Numbered from the stretch's first letter, positions 1 through 6,866 are shown. The stretch is DNA of 9,091 bases from Nitrospirota bacterium (GCA_011682355.1 JAACEU010000015.1:1-9091), one strand, 5' to 3'. Translations and numbers: made by a program. Notes: generated from the letters alone by a model not told the origin.

Positions 1-13
1 ACTTTTAGTACTT

Positions 14-664
14 TTATTTTTTCTTGCATACAAATACGAAATTATTTCCCGTGATGGATTGAATTATCTCAAATTTCTCTTCTAATATTTTTTTCAGTTC
101 TTTTGCTTTAAATGCATAATAATATCTATTAATTCCCGATTTTTCCCAGGGAATGAAGGAGTCTTGAGGGCCATAATTTGGATTTTCCCCAATATATTTC
201 TCATATTTTGCTTGATATAGATTCCAGACTGTTAATATTAGAATTCCATTTTTTTTGAGAATTCTTGAGAATTCACTAACTGCAATTTTTCTTAATTCTT
301 CTGTTGGGAGGTGGTGGAAGGCGGCAATGCAACCTACTACATCTTGTGTGTTTTTATCAAGTGGGACATCTAACATATCGCCAAGGAGAAATTTTACATC
401 AGGATTTTCTTTTTTAGCTTTATTGAGTAGCTTATTTGAGTTGTCGATGCCTACGTAATCAACTTTTTTGTGCTTGTTTAGGAACTTTAAGAATCTCCCA
501 TTACCACATCCTATGTCGGCGAAGTTTGATCCATTTTTGATGTATGGGAGGAAAATCTCGAACTCCTTCCATTGGTTTTTACGTGTTTTATCAAAGCTGT
601 CTGCGATGCTGTCGTAATCTTCGACAACCTTTTTGAGTAGTTCTTTGGCGACAATTTCATTCAT
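14..664 (-). CDS. Trm9/ALKBH8-like SAM-dependent tRNA wobble-uridine methyltransferase (predicted)
   Basis: A 216-residue class I SAM methyltransferase. Seen: motif I DIGCGNG at residues 50-56, the acidic end of strand 2 in GID (D74), GDM around D96, and AAFHHLPTEELR at 114-125. This last motif resembles the VHHWST/IHHFAT region of yeast Trm9 and human ALKBH8. The N-terminal YDSIADSFDKTR and the C-terminal FIPW plus NRYYYAF...EL (residues 170-190) resemble the family's PW...RYYH signature, with Tyr in place of His. Known: Trm9 and the ALKBH8 methyltransferase domain methylate 5-carboxymethyl-U34 of tRNA to mcm5U, usually with the zinc protein Trm112. Inferred: here it would act on the product of the divergent elp3, 64 bp away; no Trm112 gene is visible in the window. 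The ATG at 664 has no clear Shine-Dalgarno; an upstream ATG at 682 is out of frame. Membership in the wider Methyltransf_11/25 group is safe; exact substrate is less sure. Confidence 0.8.
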   Translation of the reverse strand: MNEIVAKELLKKVVEDYDSIADSFDKTRKNQWKEFEIFLPYIKNGSNFADIGCGNGRFLKFLNKHKKVDYVGIDNSNKLLNKAKKENPDVKFLLGDMLDVPLDKNTQDVVGCIAAFHHLPTEELRKIAVSEFSRILKKNGILILTVWNLYQAKYEKYIGENPNYGPQDSFIPWEKSGINRYYYAFKAKELKKILEEKFEIIQSITGNNFVFVCKKK

Positions 665-670
665 ATTGTT

Positions 671-701
671 GTTTTACCATAATAAGTTGTTGTGGTAAAA
701 T
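671..701. promoter_or_regulatory. Overlapping divergent promoters for the methyltransferase and elp3, forming an inverted repeat
   Basis: The 64-bp gap between the two divergent starts carries TTTTACCA (672-679) and TGGTAAAA (693-700), a perfect 8-bp inverted repeat with a 13-nt spacer. On the + strand it reads as -35 TTTACC (673-678), a 17-nt spacer and an extended -10 TGG-TAAAAT (693-701), giving a start near 708 for elp3. By symmetry the - strand reads -35 TTTACC (699-694), 17 nt and TGG-TAAAAC (679-671), so the methyltransferase would have only a few bases of 5' leader. The two polymerase sites occupy the same DNA. Assignment is from consensus matching only. Confidence 0.5.
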
Positions 702-728
702 CCGATTTGCTTAATTCTAAGGGAAAAA

Positions 729-2456
729 ATGGATTTTTCAAAGATAGATTTATCTGAAAATCAGGAGTTGGCTCGTCTTATTATAAAAAGGGCGGCAAAA
801 AAGAAATTCAAAAAACGAAAAGATTTTGAGAAATTTCGTAATTCTGTAATTAAAGAGAAAAAAGGAGAGATTTTCCATAATCTATATTTCATAAAAGCTT
901 ATAATGATTTGGTCGAAGAGGGGGAGATAAAGCCGAACATGGAGCTGAAAGGTCTAATACGAAAGAGAAGTGTAAGAACGATGAGCGGTGTTGCACCTGT
1001 GACGGTTTTGACAAAGCCGTTCCCATGTCCCGGTCGATGTATTTATTGTCCTACAGATGCAAGGATGCCAAAGAGCTATCTTCCCAGCCAGCCTGCGGCT
1101 CAAAGGGCTTTTCGTCAAAGGTTTAACCCATATACACAGGTGTTTGTTCGGCTGAAGGCTTTGCGTATGACGGGACATGAAGTTTCAAAGGTGGAGCTGA
1201 GGGTAATTGGGGGGAGTTTCAGTGCTTACCCAAAGCATTATCAGACTTGGTTTGTAAAACAGTGCCTTCTCGCTATGAATGAGTTTCACGAGCAAGTCAA
1301 GAAAGCTGACAGGATGGAGGATATTATTGAAAGGAAAATTGTGAAGAGCATTTATGGCGAAGATGAGGTGAATACTGTTATTATCAAATCTTTGGAAAAT
1401 AAGAGCTTTGACGCAATTATTAAGGATAATGAAAAGGGGAAAGTTCGTTGTATTGGGATCAATGTAGAAACACGGCCGGATCTGATTGATGAATCGGAAG
1501 TGAAAAGATTGAGATTTTTGGGAGTGACAAAGGTGGAAATGGGTGTTCAAACTACTGATAATGAGGTGCAAAAAATCACAAAAAGAGGGCATGATATGAA
1601 ACAAGTTGTAAATGCAACTCGATTGCTAAAAGATTCCGGATTTAAGATCGGGTATCATATGATGCCAAATCTTCCCGGAGCGACTATTGATTCGGATAAG
1701 AGAATGGTTGGCGAACTTTTCAGTGGTGATGATTTTCAGCCGGATTATTTAAAAATATATCCGTGCGTCGTGATGCCTCGAACTCAATTATCGCTAATGT
1801 ACAAAGATGGTAGATATAAGCCATATAATGATGAGGTTTTGGAAGATGTGGTTGCAGAGGAAGTAAAAACAGTCCCGGAATGGTGTCGAATTGATAGAAT
1901 CGCCAGAGATATTCCTTCGAATGAGATTGAAAGTGGATTCAAGATGTCAAACATTCGGCAAATTATTGAGAAACGGCTTGAAGACGAGGGAAATCCGTGT
2001 AGAGATATTCGTTATAGAGAAATAAAAGATGAAAATGTGAATTCGGAAAATGTAAAATTGGTGATTCGTAAATATGAAGCGAGCGGGGGAGTGGAAATAT
2101 TTTTGTCATACGAGGATGTTAAAAAAGATAAGATAATTGCTTTGTTGAGGCTAAGGTTGCCCGTTAAGCCATTTATAAAATCAATAAAAAATTCAGCTCT
2201 AATTAGGGAAGTGCATGTTTATGGAAAACAAATTCCCGTGGGTGAGAGGGGAGATAATAATAAACAGCATGTTGGTTTGGGTACAAAATTAATGACAGAA
2301 TCGGAAAAGATGGCTAAAAACTTAGGGTATAGACGGATTTCTGTGATTTCCGGTATTGGTACGAGGGAGTATTACAAAAAGAAAGGGTATAAACTTGAGG
2401 GGACATATATGATTAAAGATTTTCAAGATTCCAAAAGGGTGACTGGCGAGTCTTAG
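729..2456 (+). CDS. elp3: Elp3, tRNA U34 carboxymethyltransferase (radical SAM plus acetyltransferase)
   Basis: A complete 575-residue Elp3. The enzyme uses acetyl-CoA and SAM radical chemistry to install a carboxymethyl group on C5 of wobble uridine 34; eukaryotes use it within Elongator, while archaea and some bacteria have it free-standing. Seen: Lys/Arg-rich N-terminus (1-80, likely tRNA contact); radical-SAM cysteines C100, C104 and C107 in CPGRCIYCP (CX3CX2C); GGSF at 161-164; VETRPD at 246-251; GYHMMPNLPG at 308-317; linker with RDIPS (393-397) and CRDIRYRE (424-431). The C-terminal GNAT domain has LIREVHVYG (491-499), the acetyl-CoA loop QHVGLG (513-518), SVISGIGTREYYKKKGY (538-554) with the tyrosine pair Y548/Y549. 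The segment about 184-240 seems longer than in the Elp3 proteins I recall. The ATG at 729 follows a weak AAGGG. The stop lies inside a hairpin. Divergent from a Trm9-like methyltransferase. Confidence 0.96.
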   Translation: MDFSKIDLSENQELARLIIKRAAKKKFKKRKDFEKFRNSVIKEKKGEIFHNLYFIKAYNDLVEEGEIKPNMELKGLIRKRSVRTMSGVAPVTVLTKPFPCPGRCIYCPTDARMPKSYLPSQPAAQRAFRQRFNPYTQVFVRLKALRMTGHEVSKVELRVIGGSFSAYPKHYQTWFVKQCLLAMNEFHEQVKKADRMEDIIERKIVKSIYGEDEVNTVIIKSLENKSFDAIIKDNEKGKVRCIGINVETRPDLIDESEVKRLRFLGVTKVEMGVQTTDNEVQKITKRGHDMKQVVNATRLLKDSGFKIGYHMMPNLPGATIDSDKRMVGELFSGDDFQPDYLKIYPCVVMPRTQLSLMYKDGRYKPYNDEVLEDVVAEEVKTVPEWCRIDRIARDIPSNEIESGFKMSNIRQIIEKRLEDEGNPCRDIRYREIKDENVNSENVKLVIRKYEASGGVEIFLSYEDVKKDKIIALLRLRLPVKPFIKSIKNSALIREVHVYGKQIPVGERGDNNKQHVGLGTKLMTESEKMAKNLGYRRISVISGIGTREYYKKKGYKLEGTYMIKDFQDSKRVTGES

Positions 2457-2486
2457 TTTGCACAATATATCTTGTGCAAACTAAGA
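2451..2486 (+). terminator. Perfect 15-bp hairpin at the 3' end of elp3
   Basis: Positions 2451-2465 pair perfectly with 2472-2486 around the 6-nt loop TATATC. The elp3 TAG stop (2454-2456) sits in the left arm. No U-tract follows directly; a run of eight T lies at 2521-2528, just after a weaker possible pairing of AAGAGA (2487-2492) with TCTCTT (2512-2517). It may be a transcript-end or mRNA-stabilising structure rather than a classical intrinsic terminator. It lies between convergent genes but has no T-run on the recG side. Confidence 0.5.
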
Positions 2487-2667
2487 AAGAGAAGTGCTAT
2501 GGATTCCTTTGTCTCTTAAGTTTTTTTTGAAATATTATTAATTAATTTTTGGGGAATTCCCCAAAAACGTATCGACGGAGTTTAGTTATTGGCTTGTGTC
2601 AGCGGCTAATCAGCGACCTTCGATTTAAGGCGTTTTTGAAAAAAAGACGGGTTTTGGGTCGAAATCT
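2487..2667. other. Unexplained spacer between convergent elp3 and recG
   Basis: About 180 nt that I cannot assign. It holds a T8 run (2521-2528), an AT-rich stretch, a perfect palindrome (2546-2567) and then a more GC-balanced part (about 2568-2630) with TCAGCG occurring twice 5 nt apart (2599-2604 and 2610-2615). A small ORF on the + strand (from 2549) begins MGNSPKTYRRSLVIG and is basic, but it runs into the end of recG on the opposite strand and has no ribosome site. Possible readings are a small intergenic repeat element, a decayed gene end, or a small RNA. No tRNA or rRNA pattern is visible. Confidence 0.4.
2546..2567. repeat. Perfect 22-bp palindrome
   Basis: The sequence is T5-G4-AATT-C4-A5, identical on both strands. 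As RNA it folds to a 9-bp stem with an AAUU loop. Because the T run comes first and the A run last, it has the reverse polarity of a bidirectional intrinsic terminator. It could be a protein-binding site or the core or edge of an intergenic repeat. There is no second copy in this window. Confidence 0.7.
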
Positions 2668-4683
2668 TTATATTAATTCTAACAATTTTGGATGGTTTTT
2701 TAATTCCGGATCTTTATTGATAATTTTTTGCGCACTTTTTCTGGCTTTTTCAATATTTACAGAATCTGTGAGACTTGCCATTTTTAAATCCGGGATCCCG
2801 GATTGACGTATTCCATAAATCTCGCCTGGTCCACGAATTTCTAAATCAATTTCTGATAATTTAAATCCGCTTGTATATTTTTCCATAGCTTTTATACGAG
2901 TGGTCCCCTCCTCGGATAGAGAATTTGTGAAGAGGAAGCAATAAGATTGGTGCTCTCCCCTACCAACACGTCCTCTAAATTGATGCAATTGTGAGAGGCC
3001 AAAACGCTCAGCGCCTTCAATAAGCATAATACTAGCGTTTGGAACATCAATTCCGACCTCGATTACAGATGTGGAAACCAGAATATTAATTTTATTGTCG
3101 TTATAATCATTCATGATTTTGTCTTTTTCTTCTTGCTTTAGTCTTCCATGCAACAAACCGACTTTTAGACTTGGGAATACGTGTTCAGAAAGGAATGCGT
3201 ATTCTTTTAGGACGGATTTCACCTCGAGAACGTCAGAGTCATCGATGAGAGGGCAAATAACGAATGCTTGTCGTCCTTTTTTTACCTGGTCTTCTATCCA
3301 TCTGTAGGCTTCAATTCGTTTTTTCTCCGGTACCAGACGTGTGATTATTTTTTGTCGTCCTTTTGGGAGTTCGTCGATGATCGAAAGATCCTGATCTCCG
3401 TAAACTGTAATGGCCAGTGTTCTTGGTATTGGAGTGGCCGTCATCGCTAGTAGATGCGGTGATCCGTAGCTTTTTAGCATTTCTCGTTGTTTGACTCCGA
3501 ATCTGTGTTGTTCGTCTATGATCGCGAGGCCGAGATTTTTGAATCCTATTCCTTCTTGAATTAGAGAGTGAGTTCCGATCATTATATCGACGGTTCCCGT
3601 TTTCATTTGTCGGATAATGTCTTCTTTTGTCTTTTTAGTTGTGCTTCCGGCGATGAATTGTATGTTGAGGCTGTAGGCTTTGAGAGTTTCTATGAATCCT
3701 TTGTAATGCTGTTTTGCGAGAATTTCTGTTGGGGCCATTATTGCGACTTGATAGCCACTTTTTACTACGTTCAATACAGCAAGTGCCGCAACTATGGTTT
3801 TTCCCGAGCCAACGTCTCCTTGAAGTAATCGGCTCATTGGAAATGGCTTTTTTAGATCTTCTAAAATTTCTTCCAATGATTTTGTTTGTGCGTTTGTAAG
3901 GGTGAATGGAAGATTGTCGATGCAGTCTTTTAATATTTCATTGTGAATTTTTATATTTTTCGCGTATGGCTTATTAATGTTTTGCCAAAACCATCTTTTT
4001 TGTAAGACTTTTAGTTGTAATAAAAATAATTCGTCAAATGCGAGTCTTTCTTTGGATTTTTCGAGCAATTCCGGTTCATCCGGGAAATGGACACTGCGGA
4101 TAGCGGTTTTGTAGCCAACGAAGCCGTGTTCTCTTAATATTTCTTCCGGCATGTATTCTTCGAATAATTCAATCCAGTTATCAACCAGCGGTTTTAATTT
4201 TTCTCTAATCCACTTTGAATTAATTCCCTCAGTTTCGTGATAAACAGGTACTATTCTCCCGCTATGGATCTGCTCTTCTTCTTTTTTTATAAGTTCATAA
4301 GATGGGCCTTGAAGTGTGATTTTTCCGAAAGCAAATTTTGCTTTACCGCTAAGTATTATTTCCGAATTTCTTGGTAGCATTCTGGTAAGATGTGGTTGAT
4401 TAAACCAAACTACTCCCAATGAGCCGGTTTTGTCGGCTATTACTCCCCTAGTCATCTTTTTTCCGTTTTTTGTGCGGATGTTGAAAAGAGATGTGAGCTG
4501 ACCTTTGATTGTGCATATTTCATCTGTTCTGATTTCTGCTATTTTTGTGAATTCTCTTGTGTCATTGTAGGTCCTTGGAAAGTACAGCAAAAAGTCTTTT
4601 ACTGTTTTTACTCCGAGGAGCTCAAGTCTACCCAAGTGTCTTGACGTGGTTCTCAGTACTTTGTCGAGTGATTTGTTTAGCAT
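2668..4683 (-). CDS. recG: ATP-dependent DNA helicase RecG
   Basis: A full-length 671-residue RecG, the branch-migration helicase that regresses stalled replication forks and processes Holliday junctions and R-loops. Seen: N-terminal LGVKTVKDFLLYFPRTY (23-39), the wedge/OB-fold region about 50-130, Walker A GDVGSGKT (289-296), APTEILAKQH (317-326), DEQHRFGV (390-397), TATPIPRT (415-422), LLHGRL (510-515), STSVIEVGIDVPNA (537-550), QFRGRVGRG (568-576) and the C-terminal LEIRGPGEIYGIRQSGIPDL (614-633), close to the RecG-type ending. All helicase motifs look intact. The start is two bases after the tyrS stop (TAA-CG-ATG), so it is probably transcribed from the tyrS promoter and translationally coupled. 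It converges on elp3. Confidence 0.97.
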   Translation of the reverse strand: MLNKSLDKVLRTTSRHLGRLELLGVKTVKDFLLYFPRTYNDTREFTKIAEIRTDEICTIKGQLTSLFNIRTKNGKKMTRGVIADKTGSLGVVWFNQPHLTRMLPRNSEIILSGKAKFAFGKITLQGPSYELIKKEEEQIHSGRIVPVYHETEGINSKWIREKLKPLVDNWIELFEEYMPEEILREHGFVGYKTAIRSVHFPDEPELLEKSKERLAFDELFLLQLKVLQKRWFWQNINKPYAKNIKIHNEILKDCIDNLPFTLTNAQTKSLEEILEDLKKPFPMSRLLQGDVGSGKTIVAALAVLNVVKSGYQVAIMAPTEILAKQHYKGFIETLKAYSLNIQFIAGSTTKKTKEDIIRQMKTGTVDIMIGTHSLIQEGIGFKNLGLAIIDEQHRFGVKQREMLKSYGSPHLLAMTATPIPRTLAITVYGDQDLSIIDELPKGRQKIITRLVPEKKRIEAYRWIEDQVKKGRQAFVICPLIDDSDVLEVKSVLKEYAFLSEHVFPSLKVGLLHGRLKQEEKDKIMNDYNDNKINILVSTSVIEVGIDVPNASIMLIEGAERFGLSQLHQFRGRVGRGEHQSYCFLFTNSLSEEGTTRIKAMEKYTSGFKLSEIDLEIRGPGEIYGIRQSGIPDLKMASLTDSVNIEKARKSAQKIINKDPELKNHPKLLELI

Positions 4684-4685
4684 CG

Positions 4686-5867
4686 TTACGTGCTGATAAC
4701 TTTTATGAATTTACGTTTGCCCACTTGCACTAATCTTTCTTTGCTTATGTCTATTTCTTCTTCATGTGATCTAACTTTTTCTCCGTCAACTTTCACTCCG
4801 CCTCCTTGTATCATTCTTCTGGTTTCGCTTTTGGACGGTGAAAGTTCGGTTTCTGCAATTAGTTCAATAATATTCCACTTATCTTCTTTTAGATGTTTTA
4901 CTTCTATGTCTTCCGGTAATCCTTTGTTTTTGAATATTTGTTCAAATTCTTTTTCCGCCTGAGTGGCTGCATTTTCGTTGTGATAAAGGGTTACAATTTC
5001 TCTAGCCAATCGCATTTTTAAGTTTTTTGGGTTTTCTCCTTCTTCGAGAGCTTTTTTGATTTTTTTAATATCGTCTAATGATACATTTGTGGCCAGTTCA
5101 AAGTATTTTGTGATCATTTCATCGGGGATGCTGAGAGTTTTTCCGTACATTTCTTTGGGTGTTTCGGTGAGTCCAATGTAGTTGTTGTATGATTTGCTCA
5201 TTTTTTCTACTCCATCCAATCCTTCCAAAATTGGCACTGTCATAACGTCTTGTTGGGGTTGTCCGTAATGTTTTTGGAGGTCACGGCCCACCAACATATT
5301 GAATGTTTGTTCGGTGCCTCCCAGTTCGACATCTGATTTGAGAACGACTGAATCATATCCTTGCATTATTGGATATAAAAATTCTGATAGTGAAATGTCG
5401 ATATTTTCTTTCATCCTTTTTTTGAAATCGCTTCTGTGTAGGAGTTGAGCTACTGTTTTTAATGAAGCTAATTCAAGTAATTCTCCCATTTTTAATTTTC
5501 CAAGCCACTCTGAGTTGTATCTAACCTCTATATTATCCATATCAAGAATAAGTCCGGCTTGATCTGTATAGGATTTCATGTTTTCTTGAATTTCTTTATC
5601 TGTCAAAGCTTTTCGAGTTTCTGTTCTACCGGTGGGATCACCAATTTTGGCTGTAAAATCCCCTATTAGCAGGATTACTTGGTGACCTGCGTCTTGAAAT
5701 TCTCTCATTTTTTTTAGTACAACCGCGTGTCCGATATGCAGATCTGAACCGGTTGGATCAATTCCAAATTTGATTCTGAGTTTTTTTCCGGCTTTTAGCT
5801 TTTTCTCCAGCTCCCCTCTCACAACTACTTCTATTGTTCCCCTATCCAATAATGTTGAAATATCCAT
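4686..5867 (-). CDS. tyrS: Tyrosyl-tRNA synthetase, type 2 (TyrZ-like)
   Basis: A 393-residue class I aminoacyl-tRNA synthetase that charges tRNA-Tyr in the cytoplasm. Seen: LLDRGTIEVVVRGELEKKL at the N-terminus, typical of the type 2 subfamily; GIDPTGSDLHIGH with the HIGH signature at 44-47; tyrosine-pocket pattern Y165-xxx-Q169-xx-D172; ELGGTEQTFN (181-190); KMSKS at 222-226; and a C-terminal S4 RNA-binding domain from about 332 (SKSETRRMIQGGGVKVDG) to 393. Length is close to the usual 400. The ATG at 5867 has no Shine-Dalgarno and the upstream bases are A/T-only. First gene of a tyrS-recG operon, divergent from a TrmB-type regulator. The leader is too short for a T-box, and none is seen. 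Confidence 0.96.
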   Translation of the reverse strand: MDISTLLDRGTIEVVVRGELEKKLKAGKKLRIKFGIDPTGSDLHIGHAVVLKKMREFQDAGHQVILLIGDFTAKIGDPTGRTETRKALTDKEIQENMKSYTDQAGLILDMDNIEVRYNSEWLGKLKMGELLELASLKTVAQLLHRSDFKKRMKENIDISLSEFLYPIMQGYDSVVLKSDVELGGTEQTFNMLVGRDLQKHYGQPQQDVMTVPILEGLDGVEKMSKSYNNYIGLTETPKEMYGKTLSIPDEMITKYFELATNVSLDDIKKIKKALEEGENPKNLKMRLAREIVTLYHNENAATQAEKEFEQIFKNKGLPEDIEVKHLKEDKWNIIELIAETELSPSKSETRRMIQGGGVKVDGEKVRSHEEEIDISKERLVQVGKRKFIKVIST

Positions 5868-5923
5868 ATTTTATTATTTACGTGCTGTGTGGTAGTTTAT
5901 TAGTTTTTTGAGGAAAATACAAA

Positions 5924-5941
5924 TTCTCATTTATGCGAGAA
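5924..5941. promoter_or_regulatory. Operator-like palindrome TTCTC-N8-GAGAA upstream of the first TrmB gene
   Basis: TTCTC (5924-5928) and GAGAA (5937-5941) are separated by 8 nt. The site lies 18 nt upstream of the -35 box of the regulator promoter and within the divergent tyrS/regulator gap. The same arms, spacing and distance recur before the second regulator at 6779-6796. TrmB-family proteins bind short spaced palindromes, so an auto- or cross-regulatory site is a reasonable inference. Confidence 0.5.
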
Positions 5942-5959
5942 ATGTACATGGTTCAGGTC

Positions 5960-5988
5960 TTGACAGATTGTCGCTGTTATGATTTAAT
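5960..5988 (+). promoter_or_regulatory. Sigma70-like promoter of the first TrmB gene
   Basis: A perfect -35 TTGACA (5960-5965), a 17-nt spacer and -10 TTTAAT (5983-5988) predict transcription from about 5995. This is downstream of the first in-frame ATG (5991), which supports the ATG at 6015 as the real start. A TATGAT at 5978-5983 is only 12 nt from the -35 and is less suitable. Confidence 0.6.
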
Positions 5989-6014
5989 TCATGACTCAGT
6001 TTGACGGAAAAAAT

Positions 6015-6776
6015 ATGCATAAGAAATTGGAAATATTACTAATCGAGGCAGGCCTGAATGAGGCTGAGGTAAAAGTCTATATAGAGCTGTTGAAACAGCC
6101 TTCCCAAAGCAAATGGGAGCTTGTTAATAGAACAGGTTTGGACAAAAATCAGGTTTATCGTGCCTTTGATAGATTGGATGCATTAAATATAGTTAAAAGG
6201 AATGATAATAGAATTGAACCGAAATCTTTGGATTCGCTGGTAGACAGCTTAGAATTTTCTCAACAAAAAACTCAGAAACTTATTGAAGGTATGAAAAAGT
6301 TTTCGCCACTTTTAAAAATCCCGGCGGAGGCTGTGGCTGATTTTCAGGTTCTAGACTCGCATGATGAGATTATGGATAAATTTTTTATGATGTCTGAGCT
6401 TAATTGCAATACATGTTTGGAGTTTGGTGATTTGGAGCGATTTATTCCTCTTGTTCTCAAAAATGTGGAGCAGATGTTTAAATTTCGTAAAAAAAGATAC
6501 ACCGTGAGTTCTAAAAATATTGCTTTATGTACGAGTAATGGTCCATTTACTTCATGTATGATGCGGAAAAGAGATATGGAGAAATATTATAGCGATGTAC
6601 ATATTCTTGATATTGATTTCAAAGACAAATGGCTTATTTTTTCAGATACTGGTGATTATGTGATGTTTAATTATTTTACAGACGAGAACAAAATTTCGTC
6701 CGTTTTAGTAAAATCTAAAATTATTGCGGATGCTCAGCGTTCGCAATTTGATTATTTTCAAAAAAATCTCCACTAA
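6015..6776 (+). CDS. TrmB-family transcriptional regulator (first of two)
   Basis: A 253-residue predicted DNA-binding regulator. A winged helix at about 10-66 (EAGLNEAEVKVYIELLKQP, then SKWELVNRTGLDKNQVYRAF) matches the TrmB-type HTH. A short helical linker leads to an effector domain at about 108-250 with FKDKWLIFSDTGDYVMF and SKIIADAQRSQFDYF, also seen in shortened form in the next gene. It lacks the long sugar-binding C-terminus of classical archaeal TrmB. Four cysteines (C131, C134, C172, C181), all in the effector domain, include a CxxC. An earlier ATG at 5991 would add eight residues, but the promoter predicts RNA starting near 5995. M at 6015 also matches the neighbour's start context (ACGGAAAAA-rich). 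The ligand and target genes are unknown; the palindrome upstream suggests autoregulation. Confidence 0.8.
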   Translation: MHKKLEILLIEAGLNEAEVKVYIELLKQPSQSKWELVNRTGLDKNQVYRAFDRLDALNIVKRNDNRIEPKSLDSLVDSLEFSQQKTQKLIEGMKKFSPLLKIPAEAVADFQVLDSHDEIMDKFFMMSELNCNTCLEFGDLERFIPLVLKNVEQMFKFRKKRYTVSSKNIALCTSNGPFTSCMMRKRDMEKYYSDVHILDIDFKDKWLIFSDTGDYVMFNYFTDENKISSVLVKSKIIADAQRSQFDYFQKNLH

Positions 6777-6778
6777 TA

Positions 6779-6796
6779 TTCTCGGAAATTTGAGAA
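6779..6796. promoter_or_regulatory. Operator-like palindrome TTCTC-N8-GAGAA upstream of the second TrmB gene
   Basis: TTCTC (6779-6783), 8-nt spacer GGAAATTT, GAGAA (6792-6796). The site lies 17 nt before the -35 of the second regulator, almost the same geometry as the site at 5924-5941, although spacer and flanks differ in sequence. Conservation of the arms alone argues for a protein-binding site. Confidence 0.5.
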
Positions 6797-6813
6797 AAGA
6801 TAGGGCCGCTTTC

Positions 6814-6843
6814 TTGACGATACAATAAGAATCTTTGTATTTT
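6814..6843 (+). promoter_or_regulatory. Sigma70-like promoter of the second TrmB gene
   Basis: TTGACG (6814-6819) and TATTTT (6838-6843) with an 18-nt spacer predict a start near 6850 and a leader of about 17 nt before the ATG at 6867. The -10 matches the consensus at only four of six positions, so strength would be moderate. It would also transcribe the overlapping rluD. Confidence 0.45.
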
Positions 6844-6866
6844 ACTTCTCCTGTAACGGAAAAATA

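Noticed and set aside
255..276. Tandem TTGAGAATTC twice
   Set aside because: It lies within the conserved EFSRILKK helix of the methyltransferase and is explained by its codons.
2631..2649. Hairpin CGTTTTT / AAAGACG as a recG terminator
   Set aside because: The stem is A/T-rich with a G-U pair and has no T-run in the recG direction after it.
2549..2806. Open frame on the + strand starting MGNSPKTYRRSLVIG
   Set aside because: More than half of it is antisense to the well-supported 3' end of recG, it starts inside the palindrome and has no ribosome site. I kept the unassigned spacer as a finding instead.
5868..5959. Possible T-box riboswitch in the tyrS leader
   Set aside because: The gap is too short and holds no specifier stem, T-box sequence or terminator.
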